A stretch of 64,000 nucleotides of DNA, from assembly GCA_017305925.1 (NCBI GenBank), contig JAFKJW010000198.1, positions 1 through 64,000 of the forward strand. Direction: 5' to 3'. The stretch comes from Hyphomicrobiales bacterium (lineage in GTDB: Bacteria; Pseudomonadota; Alphaproteobacteria; Rhizobiales; Rhizobiaceae). Position 1 is the first letter of the stretch; each line of letters starts with the position of its first letter. Below, piece after piece: positions 26,147 through 36,892 of the stretch. The notes under the pieces are model-generated. The model saw only the letters and a list, made by a program, of their open reading frames with translations, searched no databases and had not been told where the DNA came from. A program made the translations under genes and the position numbers.

Positions 26147-27475
26147 TCAATCCTGCGAGTTGCGTTCGCGGCGCAGCTTCGACCAATAATCGAGCCGTTT
26201 CCTGATCTCGCGCTCGAAACCGCGATCCGGCGGCTCATAGAATGTCTGCCGTCCCATCTTCTCCGGAAAATAATCCTGCCCGGAAAACGCATCCGGCTCG
26301 TCATGGTCGTAGCGGTAACCGGCCCCGTAGTCTTCCGCCTTCATGAGCTTGGTCGGCGCGTTCAATATGTGCTTGGGCGGCAGCAGCGAGCCGTGCTGCT
26401 TGGCGGCCGCGATGGCGGCCTTGAAGGCCGTGTAGACGGCGTTCGACTTCGGCGCCGTCGCCAGATAGACGCAGGCCTGCGCGAAGGCGAGTTCACCTTC
26501 CGGCGATCCGAGATAGTCGTAGGCATCCTTGGCGGCGTTCGCCACAACCAGGGCCTGCGGATCGGCGAGGCCGATGTCCTCCACCGCCATGCGCACCAGC
26601 CGCCGGCCGAGATAGAGCGGGTCCTCGCCCGCGTCGAACATGCGCGCCAGATAATAGAGGGCGGCATCCGGGTCCGAGCCACGCACGGATTTGTGCAGCG
26701 CCGAGATCAGGTTGTAATGACCGTCCTGGCCCTTGTCGTAAATCGGCGCGCGGCGCTGGACGATCTTCTGGAGTTCTTCGGCGTCGAAAATTTCGCCCGG
26801 CCGCGCGGCGCGCCACACCTCTTCGGACAGGGTCAGCGCGGCGCGTCCGTCGCCGTCGGCCATGCGCAGCAAAACCGCGCGGGCCTCCGTATCGAGCGGC
26901 AGCGGCCTGCCCTCGACTTCTTCCGCCCGCGCGATGAGCTTCGACAGGCTTTCTTCGCCCAAAGCATGGAACACGAGCACCCGCGCCCGCGACAGAAGCG
27001 CGGCGTTGAGCTCGAAGGACGGATTTTCCGTCGTGGCGCCGACAAGGATGACGGTGCCGTCCTCCATGACCGGCAGGAAGGAATCCTGCTGGGCGCGGTT
27101 GAAGCGATGGATTTCGTCGACGAACAGCAGGGTCTGGCGGCCGCTGGTGCGCCTTAGCCGCGCCGCCTCGAAAACCTTCTTCAGGTCGGCGACGCCCGAA
27201 AAAATCGCGGAAATCTGCTCGAAGGCAAGATCGGTCTCACCGGCCAGAAGCCGCGCCACCGTCGTCTTGCCGGTGCCGGGCGGCCCCCAGAAGATCATCG
27301 AGCCGAGCGAGCCGGAGCGGATCAGCCGCGTCAGCGCCCCGTCTTCGCCGGTCAGATGCTCCTGGCCGACGACATCGGCGAGCACGGCCGGACGCAGCCG
27401 GTCCGCCAGCGGACGATAGGAGGGCGCCACGCTCTCTCGCGCCGGCTGCTCAAGGGGACCAAAGAGATCGGCCAT
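26147..27475 (-). CDS. rarA: Replication-associated recombination protein A (AAA+ ATPase)
   Basis: A 442-residue RarA/MgsA/WRNIP1 ATPase: Walker A GPPGTGKTTVARLLAG, Walker B LLFVDEIHRFNRAQQD, sensor GATTENPSFELN, and the C-terminal tetramerisation region ending in YDHDEPDAFSGQDYFPE. It acts at stalled replication forks. In many rhizobia it follows a Deg-type protease gene, as here (24-base gap). Confidence 0.95.
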   Translation of the reverse strand: MADLFGPLEQPARESVAPSYRPLADRLRPAVLADVVGQEHLTGEDGALTRLIRSGSLGSMIFWGPPGTGKTTVARLLAGETDLAFEQISAIFSGVADLKKVFEAARLRRTSGRQTLLFVDEIHRFNRAQQDSFLPVMEDGTVILVGATTENPSFELNAALLSRARVLVFHALGEESLSKLIARAEEVEGRPLPLDTEARAVLLRMADGDGRAALTLSEEVWRAARPGEIFDAEELQKIVQRRAPIYDKGQDGHYNLISALHKSVRGSDPDAALYYLARMFDAGEDPLYLGRRLVRMAVEDIGLADPQALVVANAAKDAYDYLGSPEGELAFAQACVYLATAPKSNAVYTAFKAAIAAAKQHGSLLPPKHILNAPTKLMKAEDYGAGYRYDHDEPDAFSGQDYFPEKMGRQTFYEPPDRGFEREIRKRLDYWSKLRRERNSQD

Positions 27476-27499
27476 GCCGGTCTATATCGGGCGCGCCGG

Positions 27500-29014
27500 T
27501 CAGTAACGCAACATCTGCTTCATGACGCGGCCGTCGCGTTCCATGGTGAAGCGCCACCAGCGCGTGTTCTGCGAGGCCGCCTCCTTCAGCTTCTCCGGCG
27601 TATCGACGACCTCGCCATTCACCTCGCGGATGACGTCGCGCGGCTGAAAGCCGAACTGCCCGGCCGGCGAGTTGCGCTCGACATCCGTCATTGCCACGCC
27701 CTTGCCCTGCGAACGGATGTTGAGCCGTTCGGCAAGGCGCGGCGAGAGTTCCGCCACCGTCGCGCCGGCGAACGGGCTGTCGCCGTCGATGGTGATCTCC
27801 GCCGAAGACTGGCCCGCCGGCGCAAGGCCGAGCGTCACCGCCACCTCGCGCTGCTCGCCGCCGCTCAACACGCCGAGCTTGATCGTGGCGCCCACCGCCT
27901 GCGTCGCCAGCCGATATCCGAGCGCGTCCACATGCTCGATCGGAACGCCGTTCATGGTGAGCACGATGTCGCCCGGCTTCAGCCCGGCCGCCTTCGCCGG
28001 GCCACCCTCCTCCACGGAGGAGACGATCGCCCCGCTCGGCTGCGTCATACCGAGCGCCTCGGCGATCTGCGCCGTCACGGCGTCGAAGGTGGCGCCGAGG
28101 TAAGGACGCTCGAAATAGTCCTTGCCGGCCTTCGCCGAGGCGACCACCGCGCGCACCATGTTGGAGGGAATGGCGAAGCCGATGCCGATCGAGCCGCCGC
28201 TGCGGCTGTAGATCGCGGTGTTGATGCCGACGAGCCGGCCGCCCATGTCGACCAGTGCCCCGCCGGAGTTTCCGGGATTGATCGCCGCATCCGTCTGGAT
28301 GAAGAATCCGAAATCCGACACCCCGATATGCGAGCGCGCCAGCGCCGAGACGATGCCGCTGGTGGTCGTCTGCCCGACGCCGAAGGGATTGCCGATCGCC
28401 AGCACCAGATCGCCGATCTCGATCGCGTCCGAATCGCCGATCGGCACGGTGGGAAACGGCTGCGCCGCATCGATCTTCAGGACCGCGAGGTCCAGCGCCT
28501 CGTCCTTCAGAAGCACCTTGCTCTGGAACTCGCGCCCGTCCGCCAGCGCCACCTTCAGTTCGTCGGCATTGGCGATCACATGATAGTTGGTGACGACCAG
28601 CCCGCTCGCGTCGACGATCACGCCGGAGCCCAGCGACTGCTGGACGCGCGGCGTCATCTGCCCGCCGCCGAAGAATTCCTCGAAGAAGGGATCGCCGGCA
28701 AACGGCGACACCGCCTTCGGCTTCTTCGTGGCGTAGACGTTCACCACCGCGGGCGTCGTCTTCCTGACCAGCGGCGCGAAGGAAAGCTGCATGTCCTCGC
28801 GGCCGAAAGGCACGCGCCTGGCCGGCTCCGGCGCGGTCGCTCCGTCCTGCGCGCCGGACGGCGGCGTGGCGGCGCCGTCGTCGGAGCCGCGCAGCAATTC
28901 GTTCATGATGTCGCCGAGCACGTTGCCGTTTTCAGCCGCGCCCACGCCGGCAATGCCTGCACCAAACGTCAGAAGCAGAACGGCAATCATGAATTTCAAG
29001 CGTGCGGTCGGCAT
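27500..29014 (-). CDS. degQ: Periplasmic DegP/DegQ-type serine protease (Do family)
   Basis: A 504-residue protease with a signal peptide (MPTARLKFMIAVLLLTFGAG) and a trypsin-like domain whose triad is visible: H145 (VTNYHVI), D175 (LDLAVLKID), S250 (NPGNSGGAL). Two PDZ domains follow (~275-370 and ~395-490, the second beginning in the AELSPRLAERLNI region). Do-family enzymes degrade or refold misfolded envelope proteins. First gene of the degQ-rarA-monooxygenase run. Confidence 0.93.
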   Translation of the reverse strand: MPTARLKFMIAVLLLTFGAGIAGVGAAENGNVLGDIMNELLRGSDDGAATPPSGAQDGATAPEPARRVPFGREDMQLSFAPLVRKTTPAVVNVYATKKPKAVSPFAGDPFFEEFFGGGQMTPRVQQSLGSGVIVDASGLVVTNYHVIANADELKVALADGREFQSKVLLKDEALDLAVLKIDAAQPFPTVPIGDSDAIEIGDLVLAIGNPFGVGQTTTSGIVSALARSHIGVSDFGFFIQTDAAINPGNSGGALVDMGGRLVGINTAIYSRSGGSIGIGFAIPSNMVRAVVASAKAGKDYFERPYLGATFDAVTAQIAEALGMTQPSGAIVSSVEEGGPAKAAGLKPGDIVLTMNGVPIEHVDALGYRLATQAVGATIKLGVLSGGEQREVAVTLGLAPAGQSSAEITIDGDSPFAGATVAELSPRLAERLNIRSQGKGVAMTDVERNSPAGQFGFQPRDVIREVNGEVVDTPEKLKEAASQNTRWWRFTMERDGRVMKQMLRY

Positions 29015-29148
29015 GGCGACTCCCCGGTTCCGAACCCGCTAGATGAGCGATCATTGTGCAAATTGAAAGACCGCATGAAACCTTCCGTTTACCGACATCG
29101 GAGCTTTCTCCCGGCATGGGCGGGTCTTTCCACTTCAGGAGGTATAAA

Positions 29149-30345
29149 GTGGCCGCCGCAACGCGGGCCGGCCTGGCGATGAACGACTCGATATCCGTCA
29201 CGGACACCGCAAATATTCCGCCCGCCGCCGTCCGGAGGGCGAAGGCACAGCCGCGTTCCCCGGCGCGCGAGCATGTCGACTACATCGAATATTTCCGCGC
29301 CGTGGCGATCGTCCTGATCGTGGCCGGCCATGCCATGGATCTCTCCTGGGCGCATCTGCAAGGCGGGCCGATCGCGGGAAAGGAGGCGCTCGGGATCGTC
29401 TCGGCTCTCATCGACGGCGGAACGTTCTATTTCGTCTTCATCTCCGGATTCCTCTACCGCCTCGTGTTCCATGGGCGGGTGAAATACGCCGATTTCATGC
29501 GCAAGAAGGCGGTGAACATCGGCCTTCCCTATCTGATCCTGGGCATACCGCTGGCCTTCTACCAGATGTTCGCCTCCGGCTTCCACGCGACGCTCTACAA
29601 GCATGACGCGGTCCTGGGCACGAACTATTTCGTGGACGTCGTCACGCAGCTTGCCACCGGCGAGATGATGACGGCCTACTGGTACATTCCCTTCATCTTT
29701 CTCGTCTTCGCGGCATCGCCCCTGTTCGATCGCTTCATAGAGCTGTCCCGGAGCCGGCAGATCGTGATCCTCCTCGGCTCGCTCGCCGTCGCCTTCTGGG
29801 TGCACCGGCCCTATGAAAGCCTCGATCCTTTTCATTCCTTCCTCTACTTCGTGAACATGTACCTGTTCGGCATCATGGTCTGCGGAGAGAGGCACCGCCT
29901 GATCAAGCTGCTGCGCAAGACGCCGGTGCTCATCCTGCTTGCCGTCATGCTGGTCGGGATCGCGCTCGCGCAGGAATTCGTCTTCCATCAGATCAGCAAC
30001 ATCGAACGCATCCAGGGCGAGGGATGGATGCCCAAGGGCTTCGACGCGATGCTCGTTCAGAAATATGTGGGCGTGCTGTTCTTCTGCGGCCTGCTGGCCC
30101 GCTGGGGTGACCACCTGGCCGCACCGTTCCACGCGCTCGCCAATGCCAGCTTCGGCATGTATTTCGTACACGGCATCATCCTTGCGGCGATGAGCCATTT
30201 GCCGGCCGCGGCATCGCCGCGCTTCGCCTTCTCGCCGGCGGTCTTCCTGATCTATGCGACGGTCACGGTCTTGCTGAGCTACGCGACCGTGCGCACCGCC
30301 CGAGCGCTGCTCGGCCCCCGCAGCCGTTACATTATCGGCAGTTGA
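29149..30345 (+). CDS. Acyltransferase-3 family membrane protein
   Basis: About 398 residues. After a soluble N-terminus comes the acyltransferase-3 signature (YIEYFRAVAIVLIVAGHAMD, with the conserved histidine) and about ten membrane segments. Members O-acylate surface or periplasmic glycans. I chose the GTG at 29149 because AGGAGGT ends exactly 5 bases before it; the ATG at 29179, with no such site, is the alternative. No polysaccharide cluster is adjacent, so the acceptor is unknown. Confidence 0.87.
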   Translation: MAAATRAGLAMNDSISVTDTANIPPAAVRRAKAQPRSPAREHVDYIEYFRAVAIVLIVAGHAMDLSWAHLQGGPIAGKEALGIVSALIDGGTFYFVFISGFLYRLVFHGRVKYADFMRKKAVNIGLPYLILGIPLAFYQMFASGFHATLYKHDAVLGTNYFVDVVTQLATGEMMTAYWYIPFIFLVFAASPLFDRFIELSRSRQIVILLGSLAVAFWVHRPYESLDPFHSFLYFVNMYLFGIMVCGERHRLIKLLRKTPVLILLAVMLVGIALAQEFVFHQISNIERIQGEGWMPKGFDAMLVQKYVGVLFFCGLLARWGDHLAAPFHALANASFGMYFVHGIILAAMSHLPAAASPRFAFSPAVFLIYATVTVLLSYATVRTARALLGPRSRYIIGS

Positions 30346-30366
30346 ACCTACGGGCGCCGCCGGATT

Positions 30367-32241
30367 TCAGCCGTTCGGCGCCCTTACGGCGTCGGTCGCC
30401 GCCATCGCCGCCTTCAGCCTGTCGTCGCGGTCGTAGATGTCGTCGAAATACTCGACCTTGCCTTCTGCATTCGGCCAGGCCGTGAAATAGGCCACATAGA
30501 CCGGAATGGTGCGTGTCACCTTCTCGCTCGAATGGCCACGCTTCAGCTTGTCGGCCACATAGTCGCGCGACTTGCCGAGCACCGCGGCGGCCATGCCGCG
30601 CGGATCCTGAAGGCGGACGCAGCCGTGGCTGAAGGCGCGCACGTCGCGGTTGAACAGCGCCTTCTGCGGCGTGTCGTGCATGTAGATGGCATGCTTGTTG
30701 GGGAAGAGAATCTTCAGTTCGCCGAGCGCATTCGCCTCGCTGGGCGCCTGCCTGACGCTGTAGGGGATCCTGCTGCCATAGGCGCCCCAGTCGATCGACG
30801 CGGAGCTGACCCTCCTGCCCTTGGCATCGGTCACTTCATAGCCCGAGCGGTCCAGATAGCCGGGATCGCGCCGCAGCCGCGGCAGCATCTCGTTGACAAG
30901 GATCGATTGCGGGATTCCCCAGTAGGGATTGAAGTCGACCTGCTTGATCTGGTCGTAGAAGAAGCTCGTCTGGTTCGAGGGCCGTCCCACGACGGTGCGC
31001 GTCTTGAGCTTCTCCACCCCGTCCTCGAAATAGCTGGCGGTGAAGGACGGTTCGTTGATGAACACCCGCGTGTCGCCGAGCGTGGACGGGAGCCAGCGCA
31101 GCTCCTCCAGCGCAAGCCGCAGCTTGGCCACCCGGTCGGCGTCCGATTGTCCCGCGAATTTCGCGACGGTGCGAGGACCGATCACCCCGTCCGCCTTCAG
31201 CCCGACGGACTTCTGGGCCGCCTTGATGAAGGGAACGAGGTCCGGCACGTATATCTCACCCGTTCCGTAGGCGGCCAGCACGTCCGCATGGTCGGCCGCG
31301 AGCGCCGGGTCCCCGTTCGCGGTGATCAACCGGATCAGCTTGGGGAGCTCCGCGCTCGTCTCGTCCGGACGCAGCAGGAGCCTGGGATCGACGACGATCT
31401 CCTCCCGGGCGCTCGCCGACAGCGTCTCAAGTTCGGCGCGCAGGATCCGGTATTCGGGAGCCTGCGGGTGGAAGGATTCCATGTAGGACGCGACGTCCTG
31501 GCTGCCCGCGAGCGCCTTCAAAACACCGACCAGATCGAGCGGCTTCGCCGGAAAATCATAATAGCCCGAGATCAGGTTAGGATTGATGCGTCCGTTCTGA
31601 ACGTCGCGCACATAGCGCAGCACCCTGGCGGACATCGTCATCTCGAAGCGCGCCAGCTCGGCCAGGCGACTGCCGGTGGCGTCCATCGAGAAAGCGGGCG
31701 ACGGGACCGACACCGCGTATTGCGCCGGGAGCAAGCCATGGCTCGCAGCCTCGCCCAGCACGCGCACCGCATCCGCCGCCCGGCTGTTGGCGCTGAAGCC
31801 GTTCACCCAGATGAATTCCGGATTGGCCGCATAATAGTCCGACATCGCCTTGGCGATGTCCTTCTCGGCGTAGAGGTCGAAGTTTTTCAGCCCGGCCGCG
31901 GCCTCGCGGAAATTGGAGAGCACCGCCATCGGCCCGAACGCGGCCGTCTGGGGCAGGCTCTCCAGCGCCGAAAAGTCGACCTTTTGCAGCGGATCCGCCT
32001 TGTAGGTGTAGTAGATCGGTCCGCTTATCTTCGCCGCTGGGACGACTTTCGCCGCCTTGCGCGGCGCCGCATCCGGCGCCACGCGAACAGCCGGAACTTC
32101 CTCCACGCGGCTCGACCGATGTTTGATCGGGCCGCCGAACAGGATTTCGAGCAGGTTGGCCGCGTGGCCCGAGCCGGGCGCCAGCATCACGGACAGCGAC
32201 ACGAGCGCGCCAAGCGCAAACGAATCCCCGGAGCGCGCCAT
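30367..32241 (-). CDS. L,D-transpeptidase (YcbB/LdtD-like)
   Basis: A 624-residue exported protein: signal peptide (MARSGDSFALGALVSLSVML), a large N-terminal scaffold region, a peptidoglycan-binding domain (KAAQKSVGLKADGVIGPRTV), and a YkuD catalytic domain ending in HAIYMHDTPQK and FSHGCVRLQDP, whose cysteine is the nucleophile. This is the YcbB plan: it makes 3-3 cross-links in peptidoglycan. GGTGGGA precedes the ATG at 32241. Confidence 0.9.
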   Translation of the reverse strand: MARSGDSFALGALVSLSVMLAPGSGHAANLLEILFGGPIKHRSSRVEEVPAVRVAPDAAPRKAAKVVPAAKISGPIYYTYKADPLQKVDFSALESLPQTAAFGPMAVLSNFREAAAGLKNFDLYAEKDIAKAMSDYYAANPEFIWVNGFSANSRAADAVRVLGEAASHGLLPAQYAVSVPSPAFSMDATGSRLAELARFEMTMSARVLRYVRDVQNGRINPNLISGYYDFPAKPLDLVGVLKALAGSQDVASYMESFHPQAPEYRILRAELETLSASAREEIVVDPRLLLRPDETSAELPKLIRLITANGDPALAADHADVLAAYGTGEIYVPDLVPFIKAAQKSVGLKADGVIGPRTVAKFAGQSDADRVAKLRLALEELRWLPSTLGDTRVFINEPSFTASYFEDGVEKLKTRTVVGRPSNQTSFFYDQIKQVDFNPYWGIPQSILVNEMLPRLRRDPGYLDRSGYEVTDAKGRRVSSASIDWGAYGSRIPYSVRQAPSEANALGELKILFPNKHAIYMHDTPQKALFNRDVRAFSHGCVRLQDPRGMAAAVLGKSRDYVADKLKRGHSSEKVTRTIPVYVAYFTAWPNAEGKVEYFDDIYDRDDRLKAAMAATDAVRAPNG

Positions 32242-32382
32242 AGTCCCACCTTCCATTGATCGCGGCCGACACTCATATACCAGCACGGCCGAATATTGAA
32301 TTCTCGACACCACCAGTCGCACGAATTCGTGAAGGATCTTCGTGGACCGTCGTCCAAAGGCGACAGCCCGCCGCACGGCGGA

Positions 32383-32733
32383 TCAGCCGCGCGCCAGGCC
32401 CTTCTGCTCCAGCTCGGCCAGATAGCCCGCCCACCTCTCCTCGCGCTCCTGCCCGAGCGTGTGCAGATAGGTCCAGGTATAGATGCCGGAATCGTGACCG
32501 TCGTCGAACCGGATCCGTACCGCATAGTTGCCGACCGGCTCCATGCCCGCGATCGCGACGTTGCGCTTGCCGGGAACCGTCACCCGCTGCTCGGGCGAAT
32601 GGCCCTGGACCTCGGCCGAGGGCGACAGCACGCGCAAAAGCTCGGCGGACAGTTCGAAGGGCTCTTGGCCCGCATAGGTCACGGTCAGCAGCCTGCGGTC
32701 CTTCGACACGCGCAATTCCCTGGGAGCGCTCAT
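32383..32733 (-). CDS. DUF971 (GBBH-like N-terminal domain) protein
   Basis: A 116-residue protein consisting of one DUF971 domain: RELRVSKDRRLLTVTYAG, then VGNYAVRIRFDDGHDSGIYT and WTYLHTLG. The fold is the N-terminal zinc-binding region of gamma-butyrobetaine hydroxylase, but the cysteine ligands are not seen here and the hydroxylase domain is absent. Free-standing versions are sometimes linked to iron-sulfur or Mrp proteins. No function can be assigned from context. Confidence 0.85.
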   Translation of the reverse strand: MSAPRELRVSKDRRLLTVTYAGQEPFELSAELLRVLSPSAEVQGHSPEQRVTVPGKRNVAIAGMEPVGNYAVRIRFDDGHDSGIYTWTYLHTLGQEREERWAGYLAELEQKGLARG

Positions 32734-32787
32734 GACCGGCGGTTTAGGCCCGCGACGGGCGCGCGTCAAACCGGCGCCGCGAACCCG

Positions 32788-33564
32788 TCAGCGGTCGTCG
32801 TCCGCGATCGGATGCGCGCGCAGGAACGCCAGGGCCGCCCGCTTGAAGGTCGGATCCCCGACCGAGAGCATGTGGTCGCGCCCCTCTATGTCGAACGCCT
32901 CGGCATCCGGCATGAGCACGGCCAGTTCTTTCCCGCTGCCGGCGATGTCGTCCTTCGTGCCGACGGCCACGAGCGTGGGCTGGGCGATCCGGCCGACGTC
33001 GGCGGCCGTGATCAGCGTCCGCGACGTCTCGATGCAGGCGGCGAGCGCGCGGCGGTCGCTCTTCGTCTGGTCGGCGAAGGTCCTGAACATGCGGGCACGC
33101 TTGTCCGGGATCGTTTCCGGATCCTCCGCTTTCAGCGCCTCCGCCACCTCCTCCCAATTCCCGACGCCGGTGATCATGCCGATGCCGAGCCCGCCGAGGA
33201 TCAGCGTGTGGACGCGCTCGGGACGTTCCAGCGCCAGGAAAGCGGCGACCCGCGCGCCCATCGAATAGCCCATGACATGGGCCGAGCGTATTCCCAGATG
33301 GTCGAGCAGGGCTGCGGCGTCGCCTGCCATGTTCTCCGGCGTATAGTCCTCGGGCCGGTAGCTTTTGGAGGAGTCGCCGTGCCCCCGGTGGTCGAAGCCG
33401 ACAACCCTGTACCCCGCCTCCGTCAGCGTCCTTACCCAGCCGGGCGAAAGCCAATTCACCCGGTAGCTGGACGCGAAGCCGTGAACGAGCAGGACAGGCT
33501 CCGCGCCTTCCGGGCCACTGTCGGCATAGGAGAGCTCAAAACCGTGATGGGAAAACATCGTCAT
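32788..33564 (-). CDS. Alpha/beta hydrolase
   Basis: A 258-residue hydrolase: oxyanion motif VLLVHGFASSYRVNW, nucleophile elbow VMGYSMGARVAAFLAL (serine in GYSMG), acid residue near LVAVGTKDDIAGSG, and histidine near DIEGRDHMLSVGD. The complete triad suggests an active esterase-like enzyme; substrate unknown. It is in a same-strand series with the DUF192 gene 18 bases upstream. Confidence 0.9.
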   Translation of the reverse strand: MTMFSHHGFELSYADSGPEGAEPVLLVHGFASSYRVNWLSPGWVRTLTEAGYRVVGFDHRGHGDSSKSYRPEDYTPENMAGDAAALLDHLGIRSAHVMGYSMGARVAAFLALERPERVHTLILGGLGIGMITGVGNWEEVAEALKAEDPETIPDKRARMFRTFADQTKSDRRALAACIETSRTLITAADVGRIAQPTLVAVGTKDDIAGSGKELAVLMPDAEAFDIEGRDHMLSVGDPTFKRAALAFLRAHPIADDDR

Positions 33565-33582
33565 CGAGAAATACCGCCGCCG

Positions 33583-34086
33583 TCAATCCGCAAGGCCGTC
33601 GACCGCGTCGATCCTCGGATGACGGACCAGCGACCCCTTGCCGATCCCTGCCTTCCCGGCCGTTCCGGCCGTCAGCTCCAGCACGAAGCGAACGGGATCG
33701 CCCGGCGTGATCAGCGCCTCCGACATCGGCTCGCCCCGGCGAACCGCCCTGACGCGGCCATCCTCGCCGATGAAGACGAGGTCGAGCGGCAATATCGTGT
33801 TCTTCATCCAGAAGCCGACCTGCCGGGTCTGCTCGAAGACGAACAGCATGCCGTGGTCGTCCGCCATGCTCTCGCGGAACATCAGGCCACGACCCCGCTC
33901 CGCATTGTCGTCCGCGATCTCGATGCGGAAAACGGCCTTGCCCCGGGGCGTATCGACCACCAGAGGGTGCGGATCGACCGGCAGGATCATCGCCTGGCCT
34001 TCCGCCGCGAGACAGGTGCCGCCGGCGCACAGCACCAGGACAAGCATCATCGCGCGGATGAGATTACGCTGAAAAAACTGCAACAT
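33583..34086 (-). CDS. Exported DUF192 protein
   Basis: A 167-residue protein with a signal peptide (MLQFFQRNLIRAMMLVLVLC, cut near CLAAEG) and a DUF192 domain: RGRGLMFRESMADDHGMLFV, then FWMKNTILPLDLVFIGEDG. The family is widespread, small and of unknown function. It starts 23 bases after the cold-shock gene and probably shares its transcript. Confidence 0.88.
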   Translation of the reverse strand: MLQFFQRNLIRAMMLVLVLCAGGTCLAAEGQAMILPVDPHPLVVDTPRGKAVFRIEIADDNAERGRGLMFRESMADDHGMLFVFEQTRQVGFWMKNTILPLDLVFIGEDGRVRAVRRGEPMSEALITPGDPVRFVLELTAGTAGKAGIGKGSLVRHPRIDAVDGLAD

Positions 34087-34109
34087 CGGGGCGGCCCGGT
34101 TGGCGCCGC

Positions 34110-34700
34110 TCAGTGCGAGACCGGCAGGGTTCCGATATCGGGGTGAATTTCGGCGGCCATAAGGCCTTTGTCGCCCCGCCCGAAGCGGCAAAGCACGACT
34201 TGCCCAGGGCGCAGCTCCGTAATGCCGTAGCGCCGCAGGGTCTCCATATGGACGAAGATATCCTCCGTCCCGTCGCCGCGCGTCAGGAATCCGAAACCCT
34301 TGGTGCGGTTGAACCACTTGACCAGCGCCCGCTCCAGGCCGCTCTCGGGCTGCACGACGACATGCGTGCGGGCCGGCTGCTGCTCGGCCGGATGCACAGC
34401 CGTCGACACGTCCATCGACAGGACCCGGAAAGCTTGCAGCCCGCGCTCCCCCTGCTTGACCAGGCAGGTCAGGCGCGCGCCCTCCAGCGCGGTCTGATAT
34501 CCGTCGCGGCGCAGGCAGGTGACATGGAGCAGGATATCGCCCATGCCCGAAACATCCGGAAGAATGAAGCCATATCCCTTGGCTACATCGAACCATTTGA
34601 TCGCGCCGGAAACCTCCACCAGATCGGCGGCGTCGCCGCTCGGGTTCAGCGAATCATGCTCCGTCAGTTCCTGCCCCGTCCAGGAGGCCTTGTCCCCCAT
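34110..34700 (-). CDS. Protein with two cold-shock domains
   Basis: A 196-residue protein with two CspA-type domains. The first (~27-95) has [18 protein letters not shown]; the second (~125-190) has [20 protein letters not shown] and [16 protein letters not shown]1 (KGYGFI, KGFGFL) and RNP2-like (DILLHV, DIFVHM) motifs are present in both, so both should bind single-stranded nucleic acid. This tandem form is characteristic of alphaproteobacteria. Divergent from gloA across 209 bases that hold an AT-rich stretch. Confidence 0.92.
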   Translation of the reverse strand: MGDKASWTGQELTEHDSLNPSGDAADLVEVSGAIKWFDVAKGYGFILPDVSGMGDILLHVTCLRRDGYQTALEGARLTCLVKQGERGLQAFRVLSMDVSTAVHPAEQQPARTHVVVQPESGLERALVKWFNRTKGFGFLTRGDGTEDIFVHMETLRRYGITELRPGQVVLCRFGRGDKGLMAAEIHPDIGTLPVSH

Positions 34701-34909
34701 TCAGAACACCCCTTCGCAATCCACGCCTGCACTGATTCTTGCCAGGAGATTAAGACCGCAGGCCTCCGGCTGTGCAAGGGCTCCGGCGAATTTTTCAAGA
34801 ATTGTAACAAATCCGTTTCGGTCGGTCACCAGGGCGTGACGCGCCTGTTGCCGGCCATGTCGCAGACGCCCTATGCTATGCGTCCAACCGGGCAAGAAAA
34901 GGAGACGCC

Positions 34910-35350
34910 ATGCGTTATTTGCACACGATGGTCCGCGTCACGGACCTCGACCAGTCGCTCGATTTCTATTGCAACAAGCTCGGCCTGAAGGAAGTGCGCA
35001 GGATGGAGAACCAGCCGGGACGGTATACGCTGGTTTTCCTCGCGGCGCCGGAGGACGAGCAGAGCGGGCTGGCGGCGAAGGCGCCGCTGGTCGAACTGAC
35101 CTACAACTGGGATCCGGAAGACTACAAGGGCGGCCGCAATTTCGGCCACCTCGCCTATGAGGTGGACGACATCTACGCCACCTGCCAAAGCCTCATGGAC
35201 GCCGGGGTGACGATCAACCGCCCGCCGCGCGACGGCAACATGGCCTTCATCCGGTCGCCCGACGGCATTTCCATCGAACTGCTCCAGAAGGGGCCGGCCA
35301 AGGAAAAGGCGGAGCCCTGGGCCTCGATGGCCAACACCGGAAGCTGGTAG
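34910..35350 (+). CDS. gloA: Lactoylglutathione lyase (glyoxalase I)
   Basis: A 146-residue glyoxalase I. The four metal ligands fall where expected: H5 ([10 protein letters not shown]), E62 (LVELTYNWD), H80 ([11 protein letters not shown]) and E123 (ISIELLQKG). It isomerises the methylglyoxal-glutathione adduct to S-lactoylglutathione. The short, insertion-free form is typical of the nickel-dependent bacterial enzyme. AAGGAGA precedes the ATG. Confidence 0.95.
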   Translation: MRYLHTMVRVTDLDQSLDFYCNKLGLKEVRRMENQPGRYTLVFLAAPEDEQSGLAAKAPLVELTYNWDPEDYKGGRNFGHLAYEVDDIYATCQSLMDAGVTINRPPRDGNMAFIRSPDGISIELLQKGPAKEKAEPWASMANTGSW

Positions 35351-35435
35351 CGTCCGGGCCTTGCGCGGCGCCGGCGGCGTGCTAACACCCGCAGCCGGCG
35401 TGCCGCTCCGGAGCCGGCCTTGCGAGGGGATGGTC

Positions 35436-36856
<1,421 letters not shown>

Positions 36857-36892
36857 GGCGAGGGCGAAAGCCGCCGTGTCCGCTCCAGCGGC